DNA from: Cellulomonas denverensis
GTDB lineage: Bacteria > Actinomycetota > Actinomycetes > Actinomycetales > Cellulomonadaceae
Length of the DNA stretch: 34,773 nt
Assembly (NCBI RefSeq): GCF_012396125.1
Contig: NZ_JAAXOX010000019.1
Span: 1 to 34,773, forward strand
Direction: 5' to 3'
The translations under genes and the position numbers were made by a program. The notes beneath the pieces were generated by a model that was given only the letters and a program-made list of their open reading frames with translations, was not told the origin of the DNA and made no database searches. Below are positions 1-7,238 of the stretch, piece by piece (the first letter of the stretch is position 1; the number at the start of each line of letters is the position of its first letter).

Positions 1-816
1 CGCCCGCTGGTGCCCGCCCCGGCGCAGGCGCTGGACAAGCACGTGGTCTTCGTCCCGGTGGAGCAGGCCGGGGCCCTGGTCGACGCGCTGGCCGCCGCCG
101 GTGCCGGGGCGATCGGCGAGTACCGGCGCTGCGCCTGGACCACCACCGGGGAGGGCACCTTCACCCCGTCGGCCGCGGCGAACCCGGCGATCGGCAGCGC
201 GGGGGAGGCGGCCGAGGTGGTGGAGGCCCGAGTCGAGATGGTCGCCCCCCGCCGGTTGCGCCAGGACGTGATCGCCGCGATGCGCGCCGCGCACCCGTAC
301 GAGGAACCGGCCTTCGACGTGCTGGAGCTGGCCGGCTGGGACGGTCCCACCGGGATCGGCCGGGTCGGTGAGCTCGACCCGCCGCTCACCCTGCGTGCCC
401 TGGCCGAGCGGGTCGCGGCCGTGCTGCCCGCCACCGCCCAGGGCATCCGCTACGCCGGGCCGGACGACGCGACCGTGCGCACCGTGGCGGTGCTCGGCGG
501 GTCCGGCGACTCGCTGTTCGACCAGGTCCGCGCCAGCGGAGCCGACGCCTACGTCACCAGCGACCTGCGCCACCACCCGGCCTCCGAACTGCGTGAACGC
601 GCCGAGTTCGAGGCCGGTCCGGACGGTTCTGGTACCCCCTACCTGATCGACACCGCGCATTTCGCCTCGGAATGGCCGTGGTTGCCCGGAGCCGCACGCG
701 CACTCGTGGACGACCTCGCCACGCTCGGGGCTACCGTGGAGACCCGCGTCAGCACCCGGCGCACCGATCCGTGGACCGGCCGCGTGCCCAGCCCCCTGGA
801 AGGACCCACCCCGTGA
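1..816 (+). CDS. Nif3-like dinuclear metal center protein (5' truncated by window edge)
   Basis: C-terminal part of a NIF3/YqfO-type protein. The reading frame is open to base 1, so the true start lies outside the window; the GTG at base 10 is internal. The visible part begins with the inserted PII-like domain (VVFVPVEQAGALVDAL and the HPYEEPAFDV segment). It continues into the second half of the NIF3 fold, with the metal-ligand motifs SDLRHHPASE and DTAHFASEWPWL near the C terminus. NIF3 proteins are conserved metal-binding hexamers of unsettled function. The stop overlaps the next start as GTGA, so the two genes are translationally coupled. Family assignment is firm; biochemical role is unknown. 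Confidence 0.9.
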   Translation, partial: RPLVPAPAQALDKHVVFVPVEQAGALVDALAAAGAGAIGEYRRCAWTTTGEGTFTPSAAANPAIGSAGEAAEVVEARVEMVAPRRLRQDVIAAMRAAHPYEEPAFDVLELAGWDGPTGIGRVGELDPPLTLRALAERVAAVLPATAQGIRYAGPDDATVRTVAVLGGSGDSLFDQVRASGADAYVTSDLRHHPASELRERAEFEAGPDGSGTPYLIDTAHFASEWPWLPGAARALVDDLATLGATVETRVSTRRTDPWTGRVPSPLEGPTP

Positions 817-1553
817 CGACTGCCACCCCGGCCGATCAGCGGCGACTGCTCGACCTGCAGGCCCTGGACACCAAGCTCGACCAGCTGCGCCACCGCCGGA
901 ACTCGCTGCCCGAGCTGGCCCGGATCGCCGAGCTGGACGCCCAGATCGAGGACCTGGACGCCGCGATCGCCACCTCCCGCACCGCCGCGGGCGACCTGCG
1001 CCGCGAGCTGACCAAGGCCGAGTCCGACGTGCAGCAGGTCCGGGACCGCGCGACCAAGGACCAGCAGCGGATGGAGTCCGGCATCGGCTCCGCCAAGGAC
1101 CTGCAGGCGCTGCAGAGTGAGATCGAGTCCCTGGCCCGCCGGCAGTCCGACCTGGAGGACGTCGAGCTGGAGGTGATGGAGCGGCTGGAGGCGCACCAGA
1201 GCGCCCTGGACGAGCTGACCACCGCCCACGCCGCCCTGCTCAACCAGCGCGCCGAGCTGCTGGCCACCCGGGACGCCGCCTGGGCCGAGGTGGACAAGGA
1301 GGCCGAGCAGGTCACCGCCGCCCGCCAGGCCCTGGCCGCCCCGCTGCCGGAGAACCTGATCGCGATCTACGAGCGGCTGCGCGGCAAGCTCGGCGGCTTC
1401 GCGGTGGCGGCACTGCGGCACGGCCGCTCCGAGGGCTCCGGGATGATGGTGCCGCCGATCGAGCTGGCCGCGATCAAGGCCACCCCCGAGGACCAGCTGG
1501 TCTACTGCGAGGAGTCCGGCCGGATCCTGGTCCGCGGCGAGGACGCGTTCTGA
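813..1553 (+). CDS. Coiled-coil protein of the C4-type zinc-ribbon family, zinc site degenerate
   Basis: 246 residues. A long Glu/Leu/Arg/Ala-rich coiled coil (about residues 5-185) is followed by a short C-terminal domain. It matches the actinobacterial protein that sits between Nif3 and the RNase H/phosphatase gene (Rv2229c-like). In that family the C-terminal domain normally carries two CxxC knuckles. Here the ending reads YCEESGRILVRGEDAF and the first knuckle is RHGRSEGSG, so only one of the four expected cysteines remains. GTG start at 813 overlaps the Nif3 stop, with GGAAGGA upstream (798-804). Its stop overlaps the next start as TGATG. Likely cytoplasmic; the loss of zinc ligands is the oddity. 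Confidence 0.88.
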   Translation: MTTATPADQRRLLDLQALDTKLDQLRHRRNSLPELARIAELDAQIEDLDAAIATSRTAAGDLRRELTKAESDVQQVRDRATKDQQRMESGIGSAKDLQALQSEIESLARRQSDLEDVELEVMERLEAHQSALDELTTAHAALLNQRAELLATRDAAWAEVDKEAEQVTAARQALAAPLPENLIAIYERLRGKLGGFAVAALRHGRSEGSGMMVPPIELAAIKATPEDQLVYCEESGRILVRGEDAF

Positions 1554-2260
1554 TGACCGAGCGGGTGCGGGTCAACCGCCCGTCCGGTGCCGCGCCGCGG
1601 TTCGACGACGCGCAGCCCACCACCGTGGTCCTGGTCCGGCACGGCGAGACGTCGATGACGGTGTCCCGCGGCTACTCCGGCTCCTCCGAGCCCGGTCCCT
1701 CGCTGACCGAGCGCGGCCGGGGCCAGGCCGCCGACGCCGCCGAGTTGGTCTGCCGGGTCGGCCACGACCTGTGGGGCGACATCCCGTTCCCCACCGAGCT
1801 GGTCTGCTCCCCGATGATCCGCACCCAGGAGACCGCCGGCATCATCGGCGACAAGCTCGGCCTGGCCGCCCGGGTGGACGAGGGCTTCAAGGAGGCCGAC
1901 TTCGGTGCCTGGCAGGGACTGACCTCCGAGCAGATCGAGGCCCGCTGGCCCGGCACCCTGGAACCGTGGCACACCGAGGCGACCGTCCGGCCGGAGAACG
2001 GCGAGTCCATCGCGGATGTCGGCGTCCGGGTCGGCGCCGCCCTGGACCGGCTGCTGGACGCCGGGACCGACCGCACGGTCGTCGTGGTCTCGCACGCGGT
2101 CGCCATCCGCGCCGCCCTCGGCGTCACCATGGGCGCCCAGCCCGGGTCGTGGAGTCAGCTCCGGGTCGCGCCGGCGTCGGTCAGCATCATCCGGCTGTTC
2201 CACGACCGGCGGCACGAGATCGCCGTGGTCGGGGTGCCCAGCGAGGGCTGGCGGCGCTAG
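1553..2260 (+). CDS. Histidine phosphatase family protein (phosphoglycerate mutase/CobC-like)
   Basis: 235 residues with the complete histidine phosphatase signature: LVRHGET near residue 28 (catalytic His and Arg), CSPMIRTQETA, the acid residue region EADFGAWQGL and the second catalytic His in VVVVSHAVAI. In mycobacteria the equivalent gene (Rv2228c) encodes an RNase H domain fused in front of this phosphatase; here the RNase H half is absent and only a ~22-residue N-terminal tail precedes the core. Substrate cannot be told from sequence; acid phosphatase or alpha-ribazole-phosphate phosphatase activity is reported for relatives. Third gene of the coupled trio, ending directly against the convergent yaaA stop. 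Confidence 0.9.
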   Translation: MTERVRVNRPSGAAPRFDDAQPTTVVLVRHGETSMTVSRGYSGSSEPGPSLTERGRGQAADAAELVCRVGHDLWGDIPFPTELVCSPMIRTQETAGIIGDKLGLAARVDEGFKEADFGAWQGLTSEQIEARWPGTLEPWHTEATVRPENGESIADVGVRVGAALDRLLDAGTDRTVVVVSHAVAIRAALGVTMGAQPGSWSQLRVAPASVSIIRLFHDRRHEIAVVGVPSEGWRR

Positions 2261-3025
2261 CTAGCCCGCGACCACCAGCGACAGCGTGTCCGCGCCCCGC
2301 GCCGACCGGGTCAGCTCGACGTCGATCAGCTCGCTGCCGACCAGCTCCCAGGCGGCCTTGGCCAGGTCCTCCGGGTCGGTGGGCGCCGCGCCGGTTCGGG
2401 TGACCAGGTGCCGGGTGAGCACCCCGCGGGTGTGCTTGGCGTAGTGCGACACCACCGCGCGCTTCCCGTCCAGCTCCCGCAGCACCCGCACCTGCACCCA
2501 GCGCTCGGTGCGCCGCGGCTTCCACGCCGCCAGGTAGGCCGCCGACCGGCAGTCCACGATCAGCTCGTCCCGCCGGTCCAGCTCCTTCGCCAGGGCCGGT
2601 CGCCACGCCGGGGCCAGCGGTCCGACACCGGGCAGGTCCACGCCCATCGACAGCCGGTAGGCCGGGATCGGGTCCAGCGGCGACACCAGTCCCCACAGCC
2701 CGGAGACCGTCCGCACCCGGTCCAGCGCCTCGGTGTCCGGCACCGTGTCCAGCCCGGCGGCGGCGTACAGCACCCCGGTGTACACCCGGCGGGCCTCCGC
2801 GGTCGGCGCGGTCTTCAGGTCGACATTGCGGGCGACCTCCTCGCCCAGCGTCGCCCCGACCCCCAGCACCTCCGCGGCGTCGCGCCGGCGACTGACCTTG
2901 ATCAGCGCGCCCAGCGTCTTCCGGCGCTGCGCGGTCAGCCCGGGGGAGGACAGCGCCGCCAGGTCCAGCGGCGGTCCGTCGACGGGGGCGGTCTTGCCCT
3001 CGGAGGGCGGCAGCAGGATCAGCAC
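2261..3025 (-). CDS. yaaA: Peroxide stress protein YaaA (DUF328)
   Basis: 254 residues, the usual length. The N-terminal signature is LILLPPSEGKT and the conserved C-terminal block is VVSHYAKHTRGVLTRHL. E. coli YaaA limits intracellular free iron and protects DNA during peroxide stress; that role is transferred by homology. I chose the GTG at 3025 because the conserved motif begins with it and no in-frame start with a ribosome site precedes it. A TACGAT hexamer lies six bases upstream, so the mRNA is probably leaderless. It diverges from rnpB and its TAG stop directly abuts the TAG of the convergent phosphatase gene. Confidence 0.92.
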   Translation of the reverse strand: MLILLPPSEGKTAPVDGPPLDLAALSSPGLTAQRRKTLGALIKVSRRRDAAEVLGVGATLGEEVARNVDLKTAPTAEARRVYTGVLYAAAGLDTVPDTEALDRVRTVSGLWGLVSPLDPIPAYRLSMGVDLPGVGPLAPAWRPALAKELDRRDELIVDCRSAAYLAAWKPRRTERWVQVRVLRELDGKRAVVSHYAKHTRGVLTRHLVTRTGAAPTDPEDLAKAAWELVGSELIDVELTRSARGADTLSLVVAG

Positions 3026-3031
3026 CGGGTG

Positions 3032-3037
3032 ATCGTA
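3032..3037 (-). promoter_or_regulatory. Putative -10 box of leaderless yaaA
   Basis: TACGAT on the minus strand (TAnnnT consensus) is separated by 6 nt from the GTG start of yaaA, which puts the expected transcription start on or next to the start codon. No convincing -35 hexamer is seen, as is common in actinomycetes. Confidence 0.4.
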
Positions 3038-3070
3038 GTCGGCCCGCCGGACGGGTACGCTGGGCGGCGC

Positions 3071-3455
3071 GGATGAGCTGGCCAGGCGGTCGCGTCGGAT
3101 CTTCGGATCCGCCGAGGAACGTCCGGGCTCCGTAGGGCAGGGTGGTGGGTAACACCCACCCGGGGTGACCCGCGGGACAGTGCCACAGAGAACAGACCGC
3201 CGGTCAGGGCCTCGGCCCCGGCCGGTAAGGGTGAAACGGTGGTGTAAGAGACCACCAGCGTGCCGGGCGACCGGTGCGGCTAGGTAAACCCCACCCGGAG
3301 CAAGACCAGACAGGGAGCGTTCGAGGGCTGCCCGCCCGAGCTCCCGGGTAGGTCGCTGGAGGCGTGCGGCAACGTACGTCGTAGATGGATGACCGCCACC
3401 CGCGCGGGGGTGACCGCGCGCGGGGACAGAACCCGGCGTATCGGCCAGCTCATCC
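3071..3455 (+). ncRNA. rnpB: RNase P RNA, bacterial class A
   Basis: Catalytic RNA that removes the 5' leader of pre-tRNAs. The conserved 5' block GAGGAACGTCCGGGCTCC (about 3113-3130) and the 3' block ACAGAACCCGGCGTATCGGCC (from about 3426) are both present. The outer ends pair as P1: GATGAGCTGGCC at 3072 with GGCCAGCTCATC ending near 3454. Internal class A landmarks such as GGTAAGGGTGAAACGGTG and the GAGCAAGACCAGACAGG segment lie between. Length of about 385 nt is typical of high-GC actinobacteria. Ends are set from the P1 helix and could be off by a few bases. Confidence 0.95.
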
Positions 3456-3485
3456 GCCCTTCCCCGCCCGACTCGCCGAGACGGA

Positions 3486-3800
3486 GTGAACGTGATCGTG
3501 GAGCCGAGTGACGGTGTCACCACCCAGGCGTTGCAGCGGGCGGTGTATCGGGTCGTGCTGTGGCGGCGTTCGCCGGACCCTGGCACCGAGGACGGGTACG
3601 AGCCGGGATACCTCGCCGAGGAGTTCCGTGTCCTGGGCGCCGATCAGGTCGAGGCCGTGATCGCGTGGGCCCGCGATCGCTCCACACAGTGGACGGTCTA
3701 CGTCGAGCTGTCGGCCGAGGGGGGACACCCCGCGGTGGCCCGCATCGCCGGGACGGACCCGACAGAGGGTGAGCCCTTCGAGGTTCGCGCCGAACGGTAA
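3486..3800 (+). CDS. Hypothetical protein, 104 aa
   Basis: Small acidic soluble protein with no signal peptide or membrane segment. It starts with GTG just after rnpB; the upstream sequence GAGACGGA gives only a weak ribosome site, and an in-frame GTG four codons later is an alternative. Residues 20-70 (VYRVVLWRRSP, AEEFRVLGADQVEAVIAWARD, WTVYVELSAEG) suggest an alternating alpha/beta fold. I do not recognise a family. Regular codon use makes it likely to be real. It converges with the VOC gene, with 11 nt between the two stops. Confidence 0.7.
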   Translation: MNVIVEPSDGVTTQALQRAVYRVVLWRRSPDPGTEDGYEPGYLAEEFRVLGADQVEAVIAWARDRSTQWTVYVELSAEGGHPAVARIAGTDPTEGEPFEVRAER

Positions 3801-3811
3801 TCGCGCCCGGG

Positions 3812-4171
3812 TCACTCCGCCCAGCACAGGCAGAACGGGTGCCCCGCCGGGTCGGCGTAGACCTGGAAGTTGTCGTCCCCGGCCTCCTTGAGCACCCGGG
3901 CGCCCAGCTCCATCACGCGGCGGTGGGCGGCCTCGCGGTCCTCGACCCACAGGTCCAGGTGGATCTGCTGGGGCGGCTGCCCGTCGGGCCAGTCCGGCGG
4001 GACGTGATCGGGGGCGAGCTGGACCGCCATCCGGGCCCGGCCGTCCACGCTGATCATGTGCCAGTCGTCGTCGCGCCGGACCTGCCCGTCGACGACTCCG
4101 GCCCAGAAGGCGCTCTCGGTCTCGAGGTCTGCCGCGTCGAAGACCACGACCTGGTTGAACTGCATGCTCAT
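3812..4171 (-). CDS. VOC family (glyoxalase/bleomycin resistance-like) protein
   Basis: 119 residues, a typical single VOC unit pair. It begins MSMQFNQVVVFDAADLETESAFWAGVV and has the characteristic beta-strand blocks IHLDLWVEDREAAHRRVMELGARVL and FQVYADPAGHPFCLCW. Members bind metal and act as lyases, dioxygenases or drug-binding proteins; the substrate here is unknown. Two ATGs (4171 and 4165) are possible. It lies 17 nt downstream of the Cys-rich gene on the same strand and is probably cotranscribed with it. Confidence 0.9.
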   Translation of the reverse strand: MSMQFNQVVVFDAADLETESAFWAGVVDGQVRRDDDWHMISVDGRARMAVQLAPDHVPPDWPDGQPPQQIHLDLWVEDREAAHRRVMELGARVLKEAGDDNFQVYADPAGHPFCLCWAE

Positions 4172-4188
4172 GGGTAGCACGCCCGGGC

Positions 4189-4461
4189 TCAGCACGCCCA
4201 CCGGAGCTCGTCGGGCAGGCCTGCCGGGACCGAGGCGCGGCCCCAGCCGGTGACGTCCTGGCAGCCCTCGGCGACCAGGGCGCCGCAGGTGCAGGTCCAC
4301 AGCGTGTGGGTCCGGTCGGGGGTGCAGCGGCAGAACACCGAGCCCTCGCGCGGACGGTACGGACCGGCGAGCGGCCAGGCCCAGCCGCAGGCGGGGCAGG
4401 CCGGGGGTGGGATGCGCAGGAAGCCGCGCGGGGTGCGGACCCATCGACTCGGGTCGACCAT
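4189..4461 (-). CDS. Small cysteine-rich putative zinc-binding protein, 90 aa
   Basis: Residues 24-70 carry CPACGWAW, CRC and CTCG knuckles plus a further Cys, spaced like one or two zinc ribbons, in a Trp/Pro-rich sequence. No family is recognised. The frame is open further upstream, but I chose the ATG at 4461 because a TACACT -10 hexamer lies 6 nt in front of it, giving a leaderless transcript like others in this window. It is followed on the same strand by the VOC gene. It may bind zinc or nucleic acid; that is inference from the cysteine pattern only. Confidence 0.65.
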   Translation of the reverse strand: MVDPSRWVRTPRGFLRIPPPACPACGWAWPLAGPYRPREGSVFCRCTPDRTHTLWTCTCGALVAEGCQDVTGWGRASVPAGLPDELRWAC

Positions 4462-4467
4462 CCGGCA

Positions 4468-4473
4468 AGTGTA
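4468..4473 (-). promoter_or_regulatory. Putative -10 box of the leaderless Cys-rich gene
   Basis: TACACT on the minus strand, 6 nt before the ATG at 4461. It fits TAnnnT and implies a start of transcription at or beside the start codon. It lies in a locally AT-richer stretch (ATTTGTACACTT) that stands out from the surrounding G+C. Confidence 0.4.
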
Positions 4474-4578
4474 CAAATCGCCACAGACACGCGACTCGAC
4501 TGGATCGCCGAAAGTGCGGGCGCCCGAGTCCCAGGTCGACCTCCGCCCCGGGCCGCCCACGTCTCGGGTCGACCGACA

Positions 4579-4616
4579 CCCCGGGCCGGCCGAGTCCCAG
4601 CTCGGCCGGCCCGGGG
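4579..4616 (-). terminator. Strong GC hairpin after the LAATG protein gene
   Basis: A perfect 16-bp inverted repeat (arms 4579-4594 and 4601-4616) with a 6-nt loop lies 8 nt beyond the stop of the surface-protein gene. There is no T-tract, as usual for actinomycete terminators. It separates that gene from the downstream Cys-rich/VOC pair. Confidence 0.75.
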
Positions 4617-4624
4617 CGGAGGGA

Positions 4625-5458
4625 TCAGTGCCGTCGCCGGTGGCGAACCAGGGCAACCAACAGGGCACCTCCGGCGGCGATCAGCGCCGCCGCCACGCCG
4701 GCCACCGCGGTGCCGCGCGACCCGGTCGCGGCCAGGACGTCGCGCGCGGGCCCGGCCGGGTCGGAGCCCTGCTGCTCTCCGCCGGAGGCGGTGGTGACGG
4801 TCCCGGCCGTGGAACACGCCGGGCCCCCGGCGAACTCCGGCGCGACCGGGCCCTCGGTGCCCGCGCCCTCGGTGTCGATGCCGCCGTCCGGGTCGACCGG
4901 CGCGCTCGGGTCGGTCCCGTCCTCCGGGTCCACCGGCGTGCCCGGGCCGGTCCCGTCCTCCGGGTCCACCGGCGCTCCCGGGCCGACCTCCTCCTCCGGG
5001 TCCACCGGCGTGCCGGGGTCGACCTCCGGGTCCGGCCCGGCGGCCTCCTCCGTGCAGGTCACCGCGCCCTGCCAGTGGTAGTTGCTGCCGTGTACCTGCA
5101 CCCAGGTCACGGTCCACTCGCCGGGCAGGTCATCGGCGCCGGTGAAGCCGCACCAGGGCACGAAGAGTGACACTCCGGCGTGGCCGGTCTGGAACAGCTC
5201 CCGGTAGTCGTCGCCGGTCAACCGGAACTGCAGGCTGCCGGCGCTGGTGTGCACGTTGAACTCGACCACGCCGAGCTGGCTGTCCGGCAGGTCGTCGGGG
5301 AAGGCGACCAGCAGGCCGTCGCAGGTGGGGGTGGGGTAGGTCCAGTCCCAGTCGAAGCGGGCGACCGGGCGGCAGTGCGGGTCGGTCTCGCTGGTGGGGG
5401 TGGCCACGGTGGCCGGGGTCAGGGCAAGCGCGAACGCGAGTGCCAGGGTGGCGATCAT
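4625..5458 (-). CDS. Sortase-anchored (LAATG) secreted surface protein
   Basis: 277 residues. An N-terminal signal sequence (MIATLALAFALALTPATVATP) precedes a globular domain (about 25-135) with six cysteines that may form disulfides. Then come four 12-residue Pro/Asp/Glu repeats (about 143-190, PVDPEDGTGPGT-like) that look like a wall-spanning stalk. The C terminus is a classic cell-wall sorting signal: LAATG (242-246), a hydrophobic helix and the tail RHRRRH. LAxTG is the preferred substrate of actinobacterial class E sortases, so covalent attachment to peptidoglycan is likely. Start chosen at 5458 with GGAGA upstream. Function of the exposed domain is unknown. Confidence 0.88.
   Translation of the reverse strand: MIATLALAFALALTPATVATPTSETDPHCRPVARFDWDWTYPTPTCDGLLVAFPDDLPDSQLGVVEFNVHTSAGSLQFRLTGDDYRELFQTGHAGVSLFVPWCGFTGADDLPGEWTVTWVQVHGSNYHWQGAVTCTEEAAGPDPEVDPGTPVDPEEEVGPGAPVDPEDGTGPGTPVDPEDGTDPSAPVDPDGGIDTEGAGTEGPVAPEFAGGPACSTAGTVTTASGGEQQGSDPAGPARDVLAATGSRGTAVAGVAAALIAAGGALLVALVRHRRRH
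4888..5031 (-). repeat. 36-bp tandem repeat, four copies
   Basis: The CCGGGTCSACCGGCG core recurs at 4888, 4924, 4960 and 4996, an exact 36-bp period. It encodes the 12-residue Pro/Asp/Glu stalk repeats of the LAATG protein. Near-identical in-frame units make copy-number change by slippage likely. Confidence 0.85.
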
Positions 5459-5546
5459 GGGGGTCTCCAGGGGCCGTCGGATCGGCGGTCGATGGAAGGG
5501 AAAGCGGGCTGCCGGGACGCGCTGGGCGTCCGGCGGGGGAGCGGGC

Positions 5547-5609
5547 TCAGCGCGGCGGGTCGACCAGGACCAGGCAGGTGAGCAGAACGCCGGCGAGGGA
5601 CGCGGTCAT
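5547..5609 (-). CDS. Possible 20-aa small hydrophobic protein or leader peptide
   Basis: The frame MTASLAGVLLTCLVLVDPPR starts at the ATG at 5609 and is preceded by GAAGGAGAT at a good spacing, one of the best ribosome sites in this part of the window. It ends 88 nt upstream of the LAATG gene on the same strand. The peptide is almost wholly hydrophobic, with a single cysteine, so it may insert in the membrane or act as an upstream leader whose translation influences the surface-protein gene. Evidence is only the strong ribosome site and composition; a chance ORF cannot be excluded. Confidence 0.35.
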   Translation of the reverse strand: MTASLAGVLLTCLVLVDPPR

Positions 5610-5795
5610 GGCGATCTCCTTCGCGGGCGGGGTGCCGGCGGGGTCCGGCAACGGAGCGTCCATCCGATCACGGGCTGCCGTCACTGCCGGGTGACCCACG
5701 TCCTGGGCGTTCCGGGCGTCATGTGGTAATTCGGCGACTCAAACCGCCCTCGGCGCCGACCGGGACGCGTCATACTGCGACCCAAGGGGGCGGTG

Positions 5796-6113
5796 ATGGG
5801 TGACGGGAACGTGCCGCGGATCGCGGGGCTGAGCGGGCCGGAGCTGGCCCGGGCGGCCGTCGTCGCGATGCACTCGCCGGAACCGGCCGGCCCGGCGGCG
5901 CTCACCTGGACCGTGACCGTGTTGTCGGGGCGGGACGAGCCGCTGGCGGAGAGCCGGGCGACCTCACCGGACTACCCGGTGCCGCTGTCGGAGATCGTCC
6001 AGCCGCACCTCGACGTCGCGGGGCTGGTCGCGGTCGGTGGCTGGCGGGCGGTGCCGACCGAGGACGGGTCACCGCGGTTCTGTATCCGGGTCCGGCTGCG
6101 GGAGGGTGGCTGA
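5796..6113 (+). CDS. Hypothetical protein, 105 aa
   Basis: Small soluble protein (MGDGNVPRIAGLSGPELARAAVVAMHSP at the N terminus; RFCIRVRLREGG at the end). I chose ATG 5796 over the GTG one codon earlier because AAGGGGG at 5784-5790 is better spaced for it. A CATACT hexamer at 5771-5776 could be its -10 box. No family is recognised; the composition suggests an alpha/beta protein. It stands alone and ends 10 nt before a strong hairpin. Confidence 0.65.
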   Translation: MGDGNVPRIAGLSGPELARAAVVAMHSPEPAGPAALTWTVTVLSGRDEPLAESRATSPDYPVPLSEIVQPHLDVAGLVAVGGWRAVPTEDGSPRFCIRVRLREGG

Positions 6114-6123
6114 CCTGGACGCG

Positions 6124-6159
6124 CCATCGCCCCGCCCCACGGCGGGGACGGGGCGATGG
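6124..6159. terminator. Bidirectional terminator hairpin
   Basis: CCATCGCCCCG pairs with CGGGGCGATGG, with further CCCC/GGGG pairing inside. It sits in the 56-nt gap between the convergent 105-aa gene and the CsbD-like gene, so it can serve both. Confidence 0.75.
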
Positions 6160-6169
6160 GGGGCTGGTC

Positions 6170-6343
6170 TTACTTCTTGAAGGCGTCCTTGATCTTCTCT
6201 CCCGCACCCTTGAGGTCGGCCTTGGACTGGTCGGCCTTGCCCTCGGCCTCCAGTCGCTCGTCGTCCGAGGCCCGTCCGGTCGTCTCCTTGACCTTGCCGG
6301 CGGCCTTCTCGGCAGCGTTCGAGATCTTGTCGTCGAGACCCAT
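6170..6343 (-). CDS. CsbD family stress-response protein
   Basis: 57 residues, highly charged: it begins MGLDDKISNAAEKAAGKVKE and ends GAGEKIKDAFKK. This is the compact Lys/Ala/Glu-rich CsbD form, predicted as a helical, possibly disordered cytoplasmic protein. CsbD was described as a sigma-B-dependent general stress protein in Bacillus; its molecular role is unknown. A GAGGA ribosome site (about 6345-6353) precedes the ATG. The gene stands alone upstream of a strong hairpin. Confidence 0.88.
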   Translation of the reverse strand: MGLDDKISNAAEKAAGKVKETTGRASDDERLEAEGKADQSKADLKGAGEKIKDAFKK

Positions 6344-6422
6344 GAGGTCCTCCTTCGCTCGGGGATGACTCGACGCTATGTCCAGTTCGAGCGCCCCGCA
6401 TCCGGACCCGGGGTGAGATCTG

Positions 6423-7199
6423 TCAGTTGGTCACCGCGGGTCGGCCGTGCCCCGCAGCCAACGCCGCGGCACCGACGATCCCGGCGGCGTTGCGCAGCTG
6501 GGCGGGAACGATCGGCGCCCGCAGGTGCAGCAGCGGGAGGAACTTCTCGTGGTGCTTGGACACCCCGCCGCCGACCACGATCAGGTCCGGCCACAGCAGG
6601 TCCTCGATCACCCCGAAGTAGCGCTGCAGCCGCTCGGCCCACTGGGCGAAGTCCAGGTCCTCCCGGTCCCGGGCGGCGTCGGAGGCGCGGGTCTCGGCGT
6701 CGTGGCCGTCGATCTCCAGGTGGCCGAGCTCCAGGTTGGGCACCAGGACGCCGTCGGCGATCATCGCGGTGCCGATCCCGGTGCCCAGGGTGGCGACGAA
6801 GGTGACGCCGGTGGTGGACCGGGCGGCGCCGTAGCGGGCCTCGGCATACCCGGCGGCGTCGGCGTCGTTCACCGCGATCACGGTGCGGCCGAGGGCCTCG
6901 CCGAGCACGGTCTCGATGTTGGTGCCGATCCAGGAGGTGTCGACGTTGGCGGCGCTGCGGGCCACCCCGTGCTGGACCACGGCGGGGAAGGTGACCCCGA
7001 CCGCGGCGTCGGCGGGCAGGTCGAAGGAGGCGACCAGCTCGGCGCAGGTGGCGGCGACCGCCTGCGGGGTGGCCGGCTGCGGGGTGGGGATCCGCACCCG
7101 GTCCGCGGCGAACTCGCCGGTGCGCAGGTCGACCGGGGCGCCCTTGATGCCGGAACCGCCGATGTCGATCCCGAAGGCGGTGGTGGGGTGCGTGCTCAT
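6423..7199 (-). CDS. ppgK: Polyphosphate glucokinase (ROK family)
   Basis: 258 residues, the normal length. It has the ROK phosphate-binding start [20 protein letters not shown], the second glycine-rich loop [10 protein letters not shown], the PPGK-typical block [17 protein letters not shown] and the C-terminal [17 protein letters not shown]. The enzyme phosphorylates glucose using polyphosphate or ATP and feeds glycolysis in actinobacteria. An SD sequence GGAGG lies 5 nt before the ATG. It is downstream of map on the same strand (39-nt gap), so the two may be cotranscribed. Confidence 0.95.
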   Translation of the reverse strand: MSTHPTTAFGIDIGGSGIKGAPVDLRTGEFAADRVRIPTPQPATPQAVAATCAELVASFDLPADAAVGVTFPAVVQHGVARSAANVDTSWIGTNIETVLGEALGRTVIAVNDADAAGYAEARYGAARSTTGVTFVATLGTGIGTAMIADGVLVPNLELGHLEIDGHDAETRASDAARDREDLDFAQWAERLQRYFGVIEDLLWPDLIVVGGGVSKHHEKFLPLLHLRAPIVPAQLRNAAGIVGAAALAAGHGRPAVTN

Positions 7200-7238
7200 G
7201 GATGCCTCCGTCGGCGGGTCTGGACGAATCAGGGCGGG

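Noticed and set aside
4462..4668. N-terminal extension of the Cys-rich protein to 4668
   Set aside because: The extension would cover the strong hairpin terminator and the end of the LAATG gene; the ATG at 4461 has its own -10 box.
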